A stretch of DNA of 64,000 nt from Mesorhizobium sp. AR02 (GCF_024746835.1 NZ_CP080531.1:6654001-6718000); one strand, 5' to 3'. Counted from the stretch's first letter, positions 8,861 through 18,999 are shown. Program-made: numbers and translations. Notes: generated from the letters alone by a model not told the origin.

Positions 8861-10426
8861 GTGAGTGCAGATCATGACGGGGCGAACCTGCTTGAGGTTC
8901 GTGGCCTGACCAAGATATTCGGCACGCTGACGGCGTGCGATCATATCGACCTCAACATCGCCAAGGGCGAAATCCACGCACTGCTCGGCGAGAACGGCGC
9001 CGGCAAGTCGACGCTGGTCAAGATGCTGTTCGGCTCGCTGGAGCCCAATTCCGGCGAGATTTTCTGGAACGGCCAGGCGGTGCGGATCCCCAGCCCGGGT
9101 GCTGCCAAGAAGCTCGGCATCGGCATGGTGTTCCAGCATTTTTCGCTGTTCGAGGCGCTGACCGCGGCCGAGAACATCGCGCTGTCGCTCGATGACGGCT
9201 CGCCGATCAGCAGCATCGCCGCCAAGGCGAGGGCGCTTTCCTACAGCTACGGCCTGCCGCTCGATCCGGACTCGCTGGTCGGCGACCTGTCGGTCGGCGA
9301 GCGCCAGCGCATCGAGATCATCCGCTGCCTGCTGCAGACGCCGCAGCTCATCATCCTTGACGAGCCGACCTCGGTGCTGACGCCGCAGGAAGCCGACAAG
9401 CTGTTCGAGACACTGGAGCGGCTGCGCGCCGAAGGCAAATCGATCCTCTACATTTCGCACCGGCTCGAAGAGGTCAAACGCATCTGCGACCGCGCCACCG
9501 TGTTGCGGCATGGCAAGGTGGTCGGTCACTGCAACCCGCGCGAGGAGACAGCCGCCTCGCTCGCCCGCATGATGGTCGGCAACGAGGTACAGGCCGTGGT
9601 GCGTGCTCCGGTCGAGGGGATCGAAACCGCACAGCCGCTGCTCGAAATCCGCGGCCTCAGCCGCAAGCCGGCAACGCCGTTCTCCATTCCGCTCAAGAAC
9701 ATCAATCTCAATGTCCGCGCCGGGGAGGTGATCGGCATTGCCGGTGTCGCCGGCAACGGCCAGGGCGAGTTCTTCGAATCCGTCTCCGGCGAGGTGTTGC
9801 AGCAGGATGCCGCCTCCGTGCGCATCCGTGGCAAGGATGCGGGTGGCCTCACCATCACCGGACGGCGCCTGCTGGGTGCCGCCTTCGTGCCGGAGGAGCG
9901 CCTCGGCCATGGTGCGGCGCCGCGCATGAAACTTTCGGAAAACCTGCTGCTGTCGCGCCATGCCACCGACGGCAAGGCCTTTGTCGGCACAGGCGGGATG
10001 GTCAAGAGCGGCGCTATCTACGCCGCCTCGCAACGCATCATCGAGGCGATGGACGTGCGCAAGAGCGCGCCGGATCCGGAAGCGGCAGCACTTTCGGGCG
10101 GCAATCTGCAGAAATTCATCGTCGGCCGTGAACTCGACCGCCGCCCAAGCGTCATGGTGGTCAACCAGCCGACGTGGGGCGTCGATGCCGGTGCCGCCGC
10201 CCATATCCGGCAGGCGCTGATCGAACTGTCGCGCAGCGGATCGGCGGTGCTGGTGATCAGCCAGGATCTCGACGAGCTGTTCGAAATATCGGACGCGATC
10301 GCGGTCATGCACAATGGCGAGCTTTCCAAGCCGATGCCGATCGCCGAGGCAACCTTCGAGAAGGTCGGTCTGCTGATGGGCGGCGCCGAGCCCGGCCACG
10401 CCGAACACACGCTGGAGACGGCATGA
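8861..10426 (+). CDS. BMP-type (nucleoside/sugar) ABC transporter ATP-binding protein
   Basis: About 521 residues with two fused ABC domains, as in the ATPases of ribose-type and BMP-type importers. The first has Walker A GENGAGKST at residues 43-51, signature LSVGERQR and Walker B LIILDEPTS. The second is degenerate at Walker A (GVAGNGQGEF) but keeps signature LSGGNLQKF. The GTG start with GGGAGG 6 bases before is preferred to a long upstream extension lacking family similarity. It overlaps the first permease by ATGA. With the BMP binding protein it probably imports nucleosides or related compounds. Confidence 0.93.
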   Translation: MSADHDGANLLEVRGLTKIFGTLTACDHIDLNIAKGEIHALLGENGAGKSTLVKMLFGSLEPNSGEIFWNGQAVRIPSPGAAKKLGIGMVFQHFSLFEALTAAENIALSLDDGSPISSIAAKARALSYSYGLPLDPDSLVGDLSVGERQRIEIIRCLLQTPQLIILDEPTSVLTPQEADKLFETLERLRAEGKSILYISHRLEEVKRICDRATVLRHGKVVGHCNPREETAASLARMMVGNEVQAVVRAPVEGIETAQPLLEIRGLSRKPATPFSIPLKNINLNVRAGEVIGIAGVAGNGQGEFFESVSGEVLQQDAASVRIRGKDAGGLTITGRRLLGAAFVPEERLGHGAAPRMKLSENLLLSRHATDGKAFVGTGGMVKSGAIYAASQRIIEAMDVRKSAPDPEAAALSGGNLQKFIVGRELDRRPSVMVVNQPTWGVDAGAAAHIRQALIELSRSGSAVLVISQDLDELFEISDAIAVMHNGELSKPMPIAEATFEKVGLLMGGAEPGHAEHTLETA

Positions 10427-11553
10427 TGCGCCTCGAACTCGTCAAACGCCCGCAGCGCTCTGTGCTGTTTTCGGCCCTGTCGCCGTTCATCGCCTTCGCA
10501 CTGACGATCATCGCCGGCGCGGTTCTGTTCGCGCTGCTCGGCGTCAATCCGTTGACCGCGTTCCGGATCTACTTCATCGAGCCGATCAGCCAGGTCTGGC
10601 AGCTGCATGAGCTGGCGATCAAGGCGGCACCGCTGATCCTGATCGCGGTCGGCCTGTCGGTTTGTTACAAGGCCAACATCTGGAACATCGGCGCCGAGGG
10701 CCAGTTCATTTTCGGCGCCATCTTCGGCTCCGCCATTCCGGTGCTATTTCCGCAATTCGAAGGCCCGCTGGTGCTGCCGCTGATGCTTCTGCTCGGCATG
10801 GTCGGCGGTGCGGCCTACGCGGCGATCCCGGCCTTGCTCAAGACCCGGTTCAACACCAACGAAATCCTGACCAGCCTGATGCTGGTCTATGTCGCCCAGC
10901 TCTTCCTCGACTGGCTGGTGCGCGGTCCCTGGCGCGACCCGCAGGGCCATGGTTTCCCGCAGACGATCCAGTTCGGCGACTCGGCCGTGCTGCCGGAACT
11001 GATGCCGGACGCCGGACGCGCCAACTGGGGCTTTGTCTTTGCGCTGGTTGCCGCGGTGCTGGTCTGGATCCTGATGAGCCGCATGCTCAAGGGCTTCGAG
11101 GTCCGCGTGCTGGGCTCCAGCCCACGGGCAGGGCGCTTCGCCGGCTTTGGCCTCAGCCGCATGGTGTTCTTCGCCTTCCTGCTGTCTGGCGCACTGGCCG
11201 GCCTTGCCGGCATCTCGGAAGTCTCCGGCGCCATCGGGCAGTTGCAGCCGGTGATCTCGCCCGGCTACGGCTTCACCGCCATCATCGTGGCGTTCCTTGG
11301 CCGCCTCAATCCGCTTGGCATCATCGCGGCGGGTCTGGTGCTGGCGCTGACCTATCTCGGCGGCGAGGCGGTGCAAAGCGCACTCGGCATTTCCGACAAG
11401 GTGGCGAGGGTGTTCCAGGGCATGCTTTTGTTCTTCGTGCTCGGCTGCGACACGCTCATCCACTACCGCATCCGCCTGATCGGCCTGGCGCTGACGAAAC
11501 AGGACGGCGTGGCGAAGCTCGAAGCCGCGCCAAAGTTGAAGGAAGCCCGCTGA
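10423..11553 (+). CDS. BMP-type ABC transporter permease 1
   Basis: A 376-residue inner-membrane permease of the BPD_transp_2 family. It has the KANIWNIGAEGQFIFGA segment and about eight to ten membrane helices. Two in-frame ATGs stand side by side (10423 and 10426). The first overlaps the preceding stop and follows GGAGAC. It pairs with the next permease to form the heterodimeric channel of the transporter. The C-terminal 25 residues are charged and cytosolic. Confidence 0.92.
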   Translation: MMRLELVKRPQRSVLFSALSPFIAFALTIIAGAVLFALLGVNPLTAFRIYFIEPISQVWQLHELAIKAAPLILIAVGLSVCYKANIWNIGAEGQFIFGAIFGSAIPVLFPQFEGPLVLPLMLLLGMVGGAAYAAIPALLKTRFNTNEILTSLMLVYVAQLFLDWLVRGPWRDPQGHGFPQTIQFGDSAVLPELMPDAGRANWGFVFALVAAVLVWILMSRMLKGFEVRVLGSSPRAGRFAGFGLSRMVFFAFLLSGALAGLAGISEVSGAIGQLQPVISPGYGFTAIIVAFLGRLNPLGIIAAGLVLALTYLGGEAVQSALGISDKVARVFQGMLLFFVLGCDTLIHYRIRLIGLALTKQDGVAKLEAAPKLKEAR

Positions 11554-12473
11554 TGGACATCACCGTCAACATCCTCCTGACCATCGCCACGGCAGCGACG
11601 CCGCTGTTGATCGCGGCGATCGGCGAACTGGTGGTCGAACGCTCCGGCGTGCTCAATCTCGGCGTCGAGGGCATGATGATCATGGGCGCGGTCGGCGGCT
11701 TCGGCGCCGGCTACCTGACCGGCTCGCCCTGGATCGGCCTTTTGGTGGCAATCGTCATGGGGGCGCTGTTTTCGCTGCTGTTTGCCGTCATGACGCTGTC
11801 GCTGGCCACCAACCAGGTGGCGACCGGCCTGTCGCTGACGCTGCTCGGCCTCGGCCTCTCCGGCATGATCGGCACGAGCTTTGTCGGCCAGCCCGGTGTC
11901 AGGCTGCCCAATCTCGACATTCCCGGCCTCAGCTCAATCCCGGTCGTGGGCAAGCTGCTGTTCGGCCAGGATCCGATCTTCTACATCTCGATCGCGCTGA
12001 CCGCCGCGGTCATGTGGTTCCTGTTCAAGACGCGCACTGGCCTCACGCTGCGTTCGATCGGCGACAGTCACACGTCGGCGCATGCGCTCGGCATCAAGGT
12101 CATCCGCTACCGCTATCTGTCGGTCATCTTCGGCGGCGCCTGTGCCGGCCTTGCCGGCGGCCATCTGTCGCTGGTCTACACGCCGCAATGGGTCGAGAAC
12201 ATGACCGCGGGCCGCGGCTGGATCGCGCTGGCGCTGGTGGTCTTCGCGTCGTGGCGGCCGTGGCGGGTGCTGGCCGGCGCCTACATCTTCGGCGCGGTGT
12301 GGATCGGCCAGCTTCATGCACAGGCTTTTGGCATTCCGGTGCCCTCGCAGATGCTTTCTTCTCTGCCCTATCTGGCAACCGTCGTGGTTCTCGTTCTAAT
12401 CTCGCGCAACAAGCGTCTGACGATGATGAACACGCCGGCTTCGCTGGGGCAGCCATTCGTTCCGGATCGTTGA
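11553..12473 (+). CDS. BMP-type ABC transporter permease 2
   Basis: A 306-residue permease of the same family as the preceding one, with the ERSGVLNLGVEGMMIMGA segment near residues 30-47 that marks the second, shorter subunit of nucleoside-type importers. The start codon shares one base with the preceding stop (TGATG). The longer upstream frame overlaps the first permease gene throughout and is rejected. About eight hydrophobic helices run to GQPFVPDR at the C terminus. Confidence 0.92.
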   Translation: MDITVNILLTIATAATPLLIAAIGELVVERSGVLNLGVEGMMIMGAVGGFGAGYLTGSPWIGLLVAIVMGALFSLLFAVMTLSLATNQVATGLSLTLLGLGLSGMIGTSFVGQPGVRLPNLDIPGLSSIPVVGKLLFGQDPIFYISIALTAAVMWFLFKTRTGLTLRSIGDSHTSAHALGIKVIRYRYLSVIFGGACAGLAGGHLSLVYTPQWVENMTAGRGWIALALVVFASWRPWRVLAGAYIFGAVWIGQLHAQAFGIPVPSQMLSSLPYLATVVVLVLISRNKRLTMMNTPASLGQPFVPDR

Positions 12474-12524
12474 CAACAACAAAAAGACGGGAAGCTCCAA
12501 GGCTTAACACAGAGAGGTAACACG

Positions 12525-13592
12525 ATGAAAAAACTGCTTATTGCCCTGATGACGACGACAGCGGCATTGTCGCTGGCGGCGTCCGCAGAGGCTGCCGACA
12601 AACTGAAGGCTTGCTGGGTCTACACCGGCCCGATCGGCGATTTCGGCTACTCCTACCAGCACGACCAGGGCCGCCTTGAGGTCGAAAAAGCGCTCGGCGA
12701 CAAGGTCGAGACCGCCTATCTGGAGAACGTCTCCGAAGGTCCCGATGCCGACCGCGCTTTCGAGCGCCTGGCGCGCGAAGGCTGCAAGCTGATCTTCGGT
12801 ACATCGTTCGGCTTCATGGACGCCGAAGTGAAGGTCGCCAAGAAGTTTCCGAAAGTGATGTTCGAGCACGCCACCGGCTACAAGACCGGTGACAATCTCG
12901 GCATCTACAATGCGCGCTTCTATGAAGGCCGCTACGTGCTCGGCCAGATCGCCGCCAAGGAATCGAAGTCCGGCGTCGCCGGCTACATCGTCTCCTTCCC
13001 GATCCCGGAAGTGGTGATGGGCATCAACTCCTTCATGCTGGGCGCGCAGTCGATCAACCCGAACTTCAAGGCCAAGATCGTCTGGGTCAATTCGTGGTTC
13101 GATCCGGGCAAGGAAGCCGACGCCGCCAAGGCGCTGTTCGACCAGGGCGCCGACATCATCGTCCAGCACACCGATTCGACCGCTGCCCTGCAGGTGGCCG
13201 AGGAGCGCAAGCTGCACGGCTTCGGCCAGTCGTCCGACATGATCAAGTTCGCGCCGAACGCGCAGCTGACTTCGCTCACCGACGAATGGGGTCCGTACTA
13301 TATCAGCCGGGTGCAGGCGGCCATCGATGGCACCTGGAAGCCGGACAATGTCTGGCTCGGCATCAAGGACGGGGCGGTCAAGCTCGCGCCCTACACCAAC
13401 ATGCCCGACGATGTGAAGGCGATGGCCGAGGCGACCGAGAAGAAGATCGCCGGCGGCTGGAACCCCTTCACCGGACCGATCGCCAAGCAGGACGGCTCGG
13501 CATGGCTGAAGGACGGTGAAGTCGCCGATGACGGCACGCTGCTCGGCATGAACTTTTACGTCAAGGGCGTCGACGACAAGCTGCCGCAGTAA
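12525..13592 (+). CDS. BMP family substrate-binding protein
   Basis: A 355-residue periplasmic protein with a signal peptide (MKKLLIALM to ASAEAA, about 23 residues). The mature part fits the basic membrane protein (BMP/Med/PnrA) family, whose studied members bind purine nucleosides. GPIGDFGYSYQHDQGR is near the mature N terminus, and FGTSFGFMD and NARFYEGRY follow. AGAGAGGTAAC precedes the ATG. It closes the four-gene transporter operon and is followed by a strong terminator. The ligand could also be another small molecule. Confidence 0.93.
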   Translation: MKKLLIALMTTTAALSLAASAEAADKLKACWVYTGPIGDFGYSYQHDQGRLEVEKALGDKVETAYLENVSEGPDADRAFERLAREGCKLIFGTSFGFMDAEVKVAKKFPKVMFEHATGYKTGDNLGIYNARFYEGRYVLGQIAAKESKSGVAGYIVSFPIPEVVMGINSFMLGAQSINPNFKAKIVWVNSWFDPGKEADAAKALFDQGADIIVQHTDSTAALQVAEERKLHGFGQSSDMIKFAPNAQLTSLTDEWGPYYISRVQAAIDGTWKPDNVWLGIKDGAVKLAPYTNMPDDVKAMAEATEKKIAGGWNPFTGPIAKQDGSAWLKDGEVADDGTLLGMNFYVKGVDDKLPQ

Positions 13593-13615
13593 GCGGCGCA
13601 CCACATCTCGAATAG

Positions 13616-13642
13616 AAAAGGGCGCCGCGAGGCGCCCTTTTT
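13616..13642 (+). terminator. terminator of BMP transporter operon
   Basis: A perfect 7-bp stem GGGCGCC/GGCGCCC around a GCGA loop, with A's before and a T run after. It also faces the end of rimO on the other strand and may serve both genes. Confidence 0.9.
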
Positions 13643-13669
13643 CAGTTGCCTGAGAAGCTGACTGAAGGC

Positions 13670-14983
13670 TCAGACAGCCGAACCGTAGAGGTCATAGGCG
13701 TCGGCGCGCTCGATCTTGACGGTGACGATATCGCCGGCACGCATCGGGCGGCGCGACTGGATATGGACCGAGCCGTCGATCTCCGGCGCGTCGTATTTGG
13801 TGCGGCCCTTTGCGGACGTGCCATGGGCTTCGTCGATCAGCACCGGCAGGCGCTTGCCGACCTTCCTGGCCAGCTGCGTCGCCGAGATCTTCTGCTGGCG
13901 CTGCATGAAGCGGTGCCAGCGTGCTTCCTTGATCTCCTGCGGAACCTGCTCGAGGCCGAGGTCGTTGGAGCGGGCGCCCCGGACCGGCTCGTATTTGAAG
14001 CAGCCGGCACGGTCGATCTTCGCCTCGTCGAGCCAGTCGAGTAGCATCTCGAAATCCTCGTCCGTCTCACCGGGAAAGCCGACGATGAAAGTCGAGCGGA
14101 TGGCGAGATCCGGGCACACATCGCGCCAGCCGCGGATGCGCTCGAGCGTCTTTTCGCCATGCGCTGGCCGGCGCATGTTCTTCAGCACCTGTGGCGACGC
14201 ATGCTGGAACGGGATGTCCAGGTAGGGAAGGATCTTGCCGTCGGCCATCAGCGGGATGACGTCGGCGACATGCGGGTAGGGGTAGACATAGTGCATGCGC
14301 ACCCAGATGCCGAGCTTGCCCAATTCCTCCGAAAGATCGAGGAACTTCGCCCGCACCTCACGGTCGCCGAACATGGACGTCCGGTACTTGATGTCGATGC
14401 CGTAGGCGCTGGTGTCCTGCGAGATGACGAGCAGCTCCTTGACGCCGGCCTTGGCCAGTTTCTCGGCTTCGCGCAGCACATCGGCCGCTGGGCGCGACAC
14501 CAGATCGCCACGCAGCGCGGGGATGATGCAGAAGGTGCAGCGGTTGTTGCAGCCTTCCGAGATCTTCAGATAGGCATAGTGGCGCGGCGTCAGTTTGACG
14601 CCCTGCGGCGGCAGGAGATCGATGTAGGGATCGTGCGAAGGAGGGGCGGCCTCATGCACGGCGGCCATCACGCTCTCATAGGCCTGCGGCCCGGTGATCG
14701 CCAGCACGTTGGGATGCTTCTCGCGGATCACGTCCGGCTCTGCGCCCAGGCAGCCGGTGACGATAACCCTGCCGTTTTCCGAAAGTGCGGAGCCGATGGC
14801 GTTGAGCGACTCGTCGCGGGCCGAATCCAGGAAACCGCAGGTGTTGACCACGACAAGGTCGGCGCCGTCATGCTTGCGGGCGATCTCATAGCCTTCGGCG
14901 CGCAGGCGCGTGATGATGCGCTCGGAATCCACGAGCGCCTTCGGGCATCCAAGGCTGACGAAACTGACGCGAGGGGCGGACAT
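13670..14983 (-). CDS. rimO: ribosomal protein S12 methylthiotransferase RimO
   Basis: A 437-residue radical-SAM enzyme that adds a methylthio group to the conserved aspartate of ribosomal protein S12. The N-terminal cluster cysteines are C13 ([12 protein letters not shown]), C49 and C78. The radical-SAM triad C145-C149-C152 is in CNNRCTFC, followed by IIPALRG. A C-terminal TRAM domain runs from about residue 370. SLGCPKA and the domain order separate RimO from MiaB. The start at MSAPRV fits the family. The much longer open frame upstream has no family similarity. Confidence 0.96.
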   Translation of the reverse strand: MSAPRVSFVSLGCPKALVDSERIITRLRAEGYEIARKHDGADLVVVNTCGFLDSARDESLNAIGSALSENGRVIVTGCLGAEPDVIREKHPNVLAITGPQAYESVMAAVHEAAPPSHDPYIDLLPPQGVKLTPRHYAYLKISEGCNNRCTFCIIPALRGDLVSRPAADVLREAEKLAKAGVKELLVISQDTSAYGIDIKYRTSMFGDREVRAKFLDLSEELGKLGIWVRMHYVYPYPHVADVIPLMADGKILPYLDIPFQHASPQVLKNMRRPAHGEKTLERIRGWRDVCPDLAIRSTFIVGFPGETDEDFEMLLDWLDEAKIDRAGCFKYEPVRGARSNDLGLEQVPQEIKEARWHRFMQRQQKISATQLARKVGKRLPVLIDEAHGTSAKGRTKYDAPEIDGSVHIQSRRPMRAGDIVTVKIERADAYDLYGSAV

Positions 14984-15149
14984 AGGCAAGTTTCCAATGG
15001 GGGGACGGGGCCGAAACGCTGGTCCGGCCTCAAGTCGCTGTAAATGTCGGTCTGTAACGCATGGCAAGAGCCAATACGCGCGGCGCAATAGCATGGGTTG
15101 CGCAATCAAGCAAACCGGCCGGCAGGCTGGTCCGTGCCATCGGGGTGGA

Positions 15150-15836
15150 TCAGTGACCTCCGGAACCGAACCAAGGCGCCAGGAAAGCGAAGTGCTCGGG
15201 GAATTGCTGCACGGCTCCGTCAAGCAGCATCTTGACCGCGACGTAGAGGATGATCGCCAGGCCGATATAGGCAATCCAGCGGTATTTGTGCAGCAGGCGC
15301 GCGACAAACGACGCGGCAAAGCCCATCAAGGCGATCGACAGAGCCAATCCGATGATCAGCACTGTCGGATGGTTCATGGCCGCACCAGCGACGGCCAGAA
15401 CATTGTCGAGCGACATCGACACGTCGGCGATGACGATCTGCCAGGCGGCCTGGGAGAGGGTCTTGCCCGATCCCTTGCCGCCGATGACGCCATCCTTGTC
15501 GAAATCGCCATTCGACAGCGCTTCGGTGGCGTTTCGCTCATCATCGTGGCTGACGCGCAATTCGCGCCACATCTTCCAGCACACCCACAGCAGCAGCAGG
15601 CCGCCGGCCAGAAGCAGCATCGGTCCAATGGTGAGCAGCCATTGCGTGATCAGGGCGAAGAAGATGCGCAGCACGGTGGCCGCCGCGATGCCGACGAGAA
15701 TGGCGCGCTTGCGCTGGGCGGCCGGCAGGCCGGCCGCTGCGAGGCCGATGACGATGGCATTGTCGCCCGCAAGCGCAAGATCGATGGCGATGACTTGAAA
15801 AAGAGCCGATATGCCCTCGGCGGTAAATATTTCCAT
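15150..15836 (-). CDS. TerC family / YjbE-type integral membrane protein
   Basis: A 228-residue membrane protein with about seven helices. It has two similar metal-site-like motifs: [13 protein letters not shown] near residues 19-31 and [14 protein letters not shown] in the second half, as in TerC/YjbE proteins. Members of this superfamily have been linked to tellurite resistance and manganese export. Which applies here is not known. The start at MEIFTAEG fits the family. I looked upstream for a yybP-ykoY manganese riboswitch and saw no convincing consensus. Confidence 0.87.
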   Translation of the reverse strand: MEIFTAEGISALFQVIAIDLALAGDNAIVIGLAAAGLPAAQRKRAILVGIAAATVLRIFFALITQWLLTIGPMLLLAGGLLLLWVCWKMWRELRVSHDDERNATEALSNGDFDKDGVIGGKGSGKTLSQAAWQIVIADVSMSLDNVLAVAGAAMNHPTVLIIGLALSIALMGFAASFVARLLHKYRWIAYIGLAIILYVAVKMLLDGAVQQFPEHFAFLAPWFGSGGH

Positions 15837-16020
15837 CGACCTGGAAGCCCTTCGCCGAGTGTTCGTTGTCGATTGTCCAGACGGGCCTAAAGGCATGGTC
15901 CGCTGGCGTCAAGACGCTGTGACAGACAACACTGGAAAACCACTTTCGTGGCAGGGGTATTACAGGGGATTTTCAGCCGCCGCCGGCCCGTGAGCCGAAG
16001 GCGACGCTAGCCCGCGAAAA

Positions 16021-16410
16021 CTAATCGTAGAGATTGTACTTCGCCCAGTCGGCTTCCGGAATCTCATCGCCGATCCGGTAGCGCAGCTGCAGGACTTCCA
16101 TATGGTCCGGCCCGGTCTGGCATTTGAACTTCAGCCGGTACCATTGTCCCTTGCTGCGGAACGCCGCACCGGGGCTCCTGATCGCATCGGCGCTCATCTC
16201 GGGCGTCGCGAAGGCGTAGGCGACGACACGGTCGGCCTTGAACTTGCGGTCATCGTGGGTGATCCGGTCCAGGACTTCGGCATCGCAGCGCTGCTCGAGG
16301 CGTGTTTGCGGATCAAGTTTCATCAGCCCGGCACGCAAAGCATTGTCCATTGCGCTGGCCGGGAAAGCCAGCGTCAGGGACGCAATGGCTGTCATGCAGA
16401 GTGTCTTCAT
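16021..16410 (-). CDS. DUF930 domain exported protein
   Basis: A 129-residue protein with a signal peptide (MKTLCMTAIASLTLAFPASA). The mature part shows the DUF930 pattern: LDPQTRLEQRCDAEVLDRI, then DRVVAYAFATP and a C-terminal YRLKFKCQTG stretch with a second cysteine. It is common in Rhizobiales and its function is unknown. An ATG 18 bases upstream would add six residues but would spoil the compact signal peptide. Confidence 0.85.
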   Translation of the reverse strand: MKTLCMTAIASLTLAFPASAMDNALRAGLMKLDPQTRLEQRCDAEVLDRITHDDRKFKADRVVAYAFATPEMSADAIRSPGAAFRSKGQWYRLKFKCQTGPDHMEVLQLRYRIGDEIPEADWAKYNLYD

Positions 16411-16484
16411 GGGCGGGACAAGCAGCATGTTTTGTCTGAAAAATCAACCAAGAGGGGCGCTTCATGCCCGGCAAGCCATCGCAT

Positions 16485-17183
16485 TCAGGGGGTCGACGCA
16501 ATCAAAATCTCGTGTCGGACATCATCGTGCGAGGTTTGCGGCCAACGGACCAGCGAGGCGCGGCCGGCATCGGTGAGATCGTAAAGGCCGCGATCGACGC
16601 GCGCGAACCAGCCATAGACATTGTGCTGCAGAATCTTAGGTGCGATTGCTGTCAAGGCCTTCAGATCACGCGGCCTTTTGGGACCATCCACAAGGGCGGC
16701 GGCGCAGGTGAGGGCGCTTTGGCGGTAGGCGGTCATGATCGGATTGCGCGATCCTCCGCCGGCGACGGGGTCGCCACGGCGGCGCTGGTGTTCGTCGACA
16801 AGGCGGGAGCGCCGTCGTGCGTTCTTGCGCGGCTCCGGAGCGGCGGGACTGACAAGCACTTCGACCTTGTCACTGGCTGTCACGCCAAGCACGCCGAAAC
16901 CAAGCCGACGACACAGATTGCGGAACCGGGCGTCGCTTTCGCGGCCCTTGCCCCGTGCCGACATGCGCGCCGCCAGCCACACTTCGTCGCAAGCGGCCGC
17001 GCGGTCGACGCCTTGCAGCACCAGTTCCAGATTGAACTGCAGCTTCAATTCGCAGATGACGACCACTGGCGGCTCGCCCTCGCGCAGCGCGACGATGTCG
17101 CAGCCGCCAATCTCCCCCTTCACGACGAAGTCGAGATTTTCCAGGAACCGCTTCACCGGCGCATAGAGTGAGGTCTCGTTCAT
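16485..17183 (-). CDS. DUF2161 PD-(D/E)XK-fold protein
   Basis: A 232-residue protein. The N-terminal half carries a nuclease-fold core: GGCDIVALREG gives the aspartate and VICELKLQF gives the E-x-K pair, as in DUF2161 proteins predicted to be PD-(D/E)XK phosphodiesterases. The middle is rich in arginine and lysine (about residues 115-140). The C-terminal part looks like a winged-helix. Substrate and role are not established. It stands alone with no methylase or toxin-like partner next to it. Confidence 0.82.
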   Translation of the reverse strand: MNETSLYAPVKRFLENLDFVVKGEIGGCDIVALREGEPPVVVICELKLQFNLELVLQGVDRAAACDEVWLAARMSARGKGRESDARFRNLCRRLGFGVLGVTASDKVEVLVSPAAPEPRKNARRRSRLVDEHQRRRGDPVAGGGSRNPIMTAYRQSALTCAAALVDGPKRPRDLKALTAIAPKILQHNVYGWFARVDRGLYDLTDAGRASLVRWPQTSHDDVRHEILIASTP

Positions 17184-17252
17184 GCCTCAAGGCTTAGCCG
17201 ATTCGACGCAAAAAAGCCTTCCGGCTTCAAGGGGGAGCGGCGCACCCTATGC

Positions 17253-18059
17253 TCAGGAATAAATGTTTTCGAGGAAGGCCAGCAGCACGCCGTTGAACTG
17301 CTCAGGTCGTTGCAGCGGCGCGAAATGGCTGACGCCGGGCAGGATGATCAATTTCGACGCCGGGACGCTGCGGGCCAGATAGGTCGCGTGCTCGTCTCTA
17401 ATGAACTCGTCATGCTCGCTTTGAACGATCGCCACGGGCACGCGCGTCCGCGCCAGGTCGGCGGCTGAATAATTGGGTTCGGTCTTCATCATCAGGCCGA
17501 CGGCTTTGACGAATGCATCGAACTGGTCCGGTGTCGCTGATAGTTCGGCATAGTCCTTGGCATGCCGGCCGAAACAGCGCTCGATAATTGGACTAGGCTC
17601 GAACTCCTTGGTGCCGCTCGGATCCATGTTGCAGCCGAAGAAGAACACGCCCGTGACGCGGTCGGCGGCTTTCATGCCAAGGATCAGGGCGATGCAGGCG
17701 CCATCGCTCCAACCCACCACAGCCGCCTTTTTCAGGTGCAACGTGTCCATTACGGCCAGGACGTCGGAAGCCATCAGTTCGTATTTGTACGGCCGTTCGT
17801 CGCGGGTGCTGCGCCCGTGGCCGCGGCTGTCGATCACCACGACCTGGTAGCCATGCTCGACCAGCGCGGGAACCTGAAATCCCCAGTTGCCGCTATGGCC
17901 AAGGCCGCCATGCAACAGGATCACGGGAGGCCCGGCTCCAAACGCGGCGTACCAGATTTTTGCCCCCTCATGTTCCACCTGACCTTCGTCTCTGGTGGCT
18001 GGCAAAGGCGTGGCGCCATGCGCTTCGAATTTCCTGAGGTCGTCGTCGTGATAGTCCAT
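17253..18059 (-). CDS. alpha/beta hydrolase
   Basis: A 268-residue alpha/beta-hydrolase fold protein. The oxyanion-side motif is HGGLGHSGNW near residue 50. The nucleophile elbow is GWSDGA with S118. The likely acid is in QSEHDEF, and the histidine is in GVSHFAP near the C terminus. There is no signal peptide. The substrate is unknown. The start at MDYHDD is preferred to a 35-residue tryptophan-rich upstream extension. Confidence 0.88.
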   Translation of the reverse strand: MDYHDDDLRKFEAHGATPLPATRDEGQVEHEGAKIWYAAFGAGPPVILLHGGLGHSGNWGFQVPALVEHGYQVVVIDSRGHGRSTRDERPYKYELMASDVLAVMDTLHLKKAAVVGWSDGACIALILGMKAADRVTGVFFFGCNMDPSGTKEFEPSPIIERCFGRHAKDYAELSATPDQFDAFVKAVGLMMKTEPNYSAADLARTRVPVAIVQSEHDEFIRDEHATYLARSVPASKLIILPGVSHFAPLQRPEQFNGVLLAFLENIYS

Positions 18060-18201
18060 GCCGGGAAAGCCTCGAGGCGAATGCGCAGGACCTACAATTA
18101 TTGCTGGTATCCACCAAAACCAACTCGCGACTGAAAGTCTGCTGCCATCAGGCGACACCGCCAATTTCCGGGAAGAGGTCGTGCGCCGCCGATGTCAGCC
18201 G

Positions 18202-18999
18202 TCAGGCTTCGGTGCTCGGCAAAGGATGGTTCGATGGCTTCTCGCGCGGCAGGAGCGGATAGCTGACCTGTCCGAAGTAGCTGGAGGGGATCGGATCATC
18301 GACGCCGTATTTTTCCGGCACCTTGTTGCCAGTGGCATTGTAGGTGCCGAACACCATGTCGAGGACAGGCAGCTGCCCGGCGAAGTTCTTGTCATAGGCT
18401 TCGCGCTGGTTGGCATGGTGCCAATGATGGAACTGCGGGCTGGCAATCAGCCACTTCAAGGGGCCAAACGGAATCCGCAGGTTTGAATGAACAAGCAGCG
18501 TGTGTCCAAAATAGATGGATGAAAAGACGGCGATCGAGACTTCGGAGAAGCCGAGGAAAAAGATCGGCGTCAGCGATATTGCCTTTGTGGCGATGGCGTC
18601 GACCGGGTGGGAGTGGAAGGCGCCGAGCCAGTCCAGCTCCTCAATGCCGTGGTGAACGGCGTGGAATTTCCAAAGCGCGGGGATTTTGTGGAAGGCCCGG
18701 TGTGCCCAGTAGACGCCGATATCGGTGATCAGGATGATTTCCGCGACCTGCAGCCAGACAGGCTGGCCGCCGACGGCGTGCGTCATGGATTGCGGGACCA
18801 GGATCGCGGCAGCGTCGAGGGTGTTGGCCGCAATCAGAACGATGGCCACTTTTATGATGAGGCCGTTGAACAGCACATAGATCAGATCGACACCCAGGCC
18901 CTTGCGGAGGGTCTTCTGGGGCCGTTCGTGGAACAGATGTTCGAACGGAATGAAGATCAACGCGGAGATCAACAGCGCCTTGATGCCAAATATATCCAT
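18202..18999 (-). CDS. sterol desaturase / fatty acid hydroxylase family protein
   Basis: A 265-residue membrane-bound di-iron oxygenase. The histidine motifs are HRAFH, HAVHH, a pair in HSHP, and HHWHH. Together they form the eight-histidine iron site of the family. Three or four membrane helices precede and separate them. Bacterial members act on carotenoids, hopanoids, ornithine lipids or fatty acids. The substrate cannot be read from the sequence. Confidence 0.9.
   Translation of the reverse strand: MDIFGIKALLISALIFIPFEHLFHERPQKTLRKGLGVDLIYVLFNGLIIKVAIVLIAANTLDAAAILVPQSMTHAVGGQPVWLQVAEIILITDIGVYWAHRAFHKIPALWKFHAVHHGIEELDWLGAFHSHPVDAIATKAISLTPIFFLGFSEVSIAVFSSIYFGHTLLVHSNLRIPFGPLKWLIASPQFHHWHHANQREAYDKNFAGQLPVLDMVFGTYNATGNKVPEKYGVDDPIPSSYFGQVSYPLLPREKPSNHPLPSTEA

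Noticed and set aside
10662..11552. Long in-frame extension of permease 2 overlapping permease 1
   Set aside because: It is the out-of-frame shadow of permease 1. The true start shares a base with the previous stop and gives a normal family N terminus.
13696..15319. 112-residue N-terminal extension of RimO
   Set aside because: The family begins at the SLGCPKA region. The extension is low-complexity and runs antisense to the promoter of the neighbouring gene.
15837..16020. Possible manganese (yybP-ykoY) riboswitch upstream of the TerC/YjbE-type gene
   Set aside because: I read the minus strand of this gap for the conserved loops of that riboswitch and found no convincing match.
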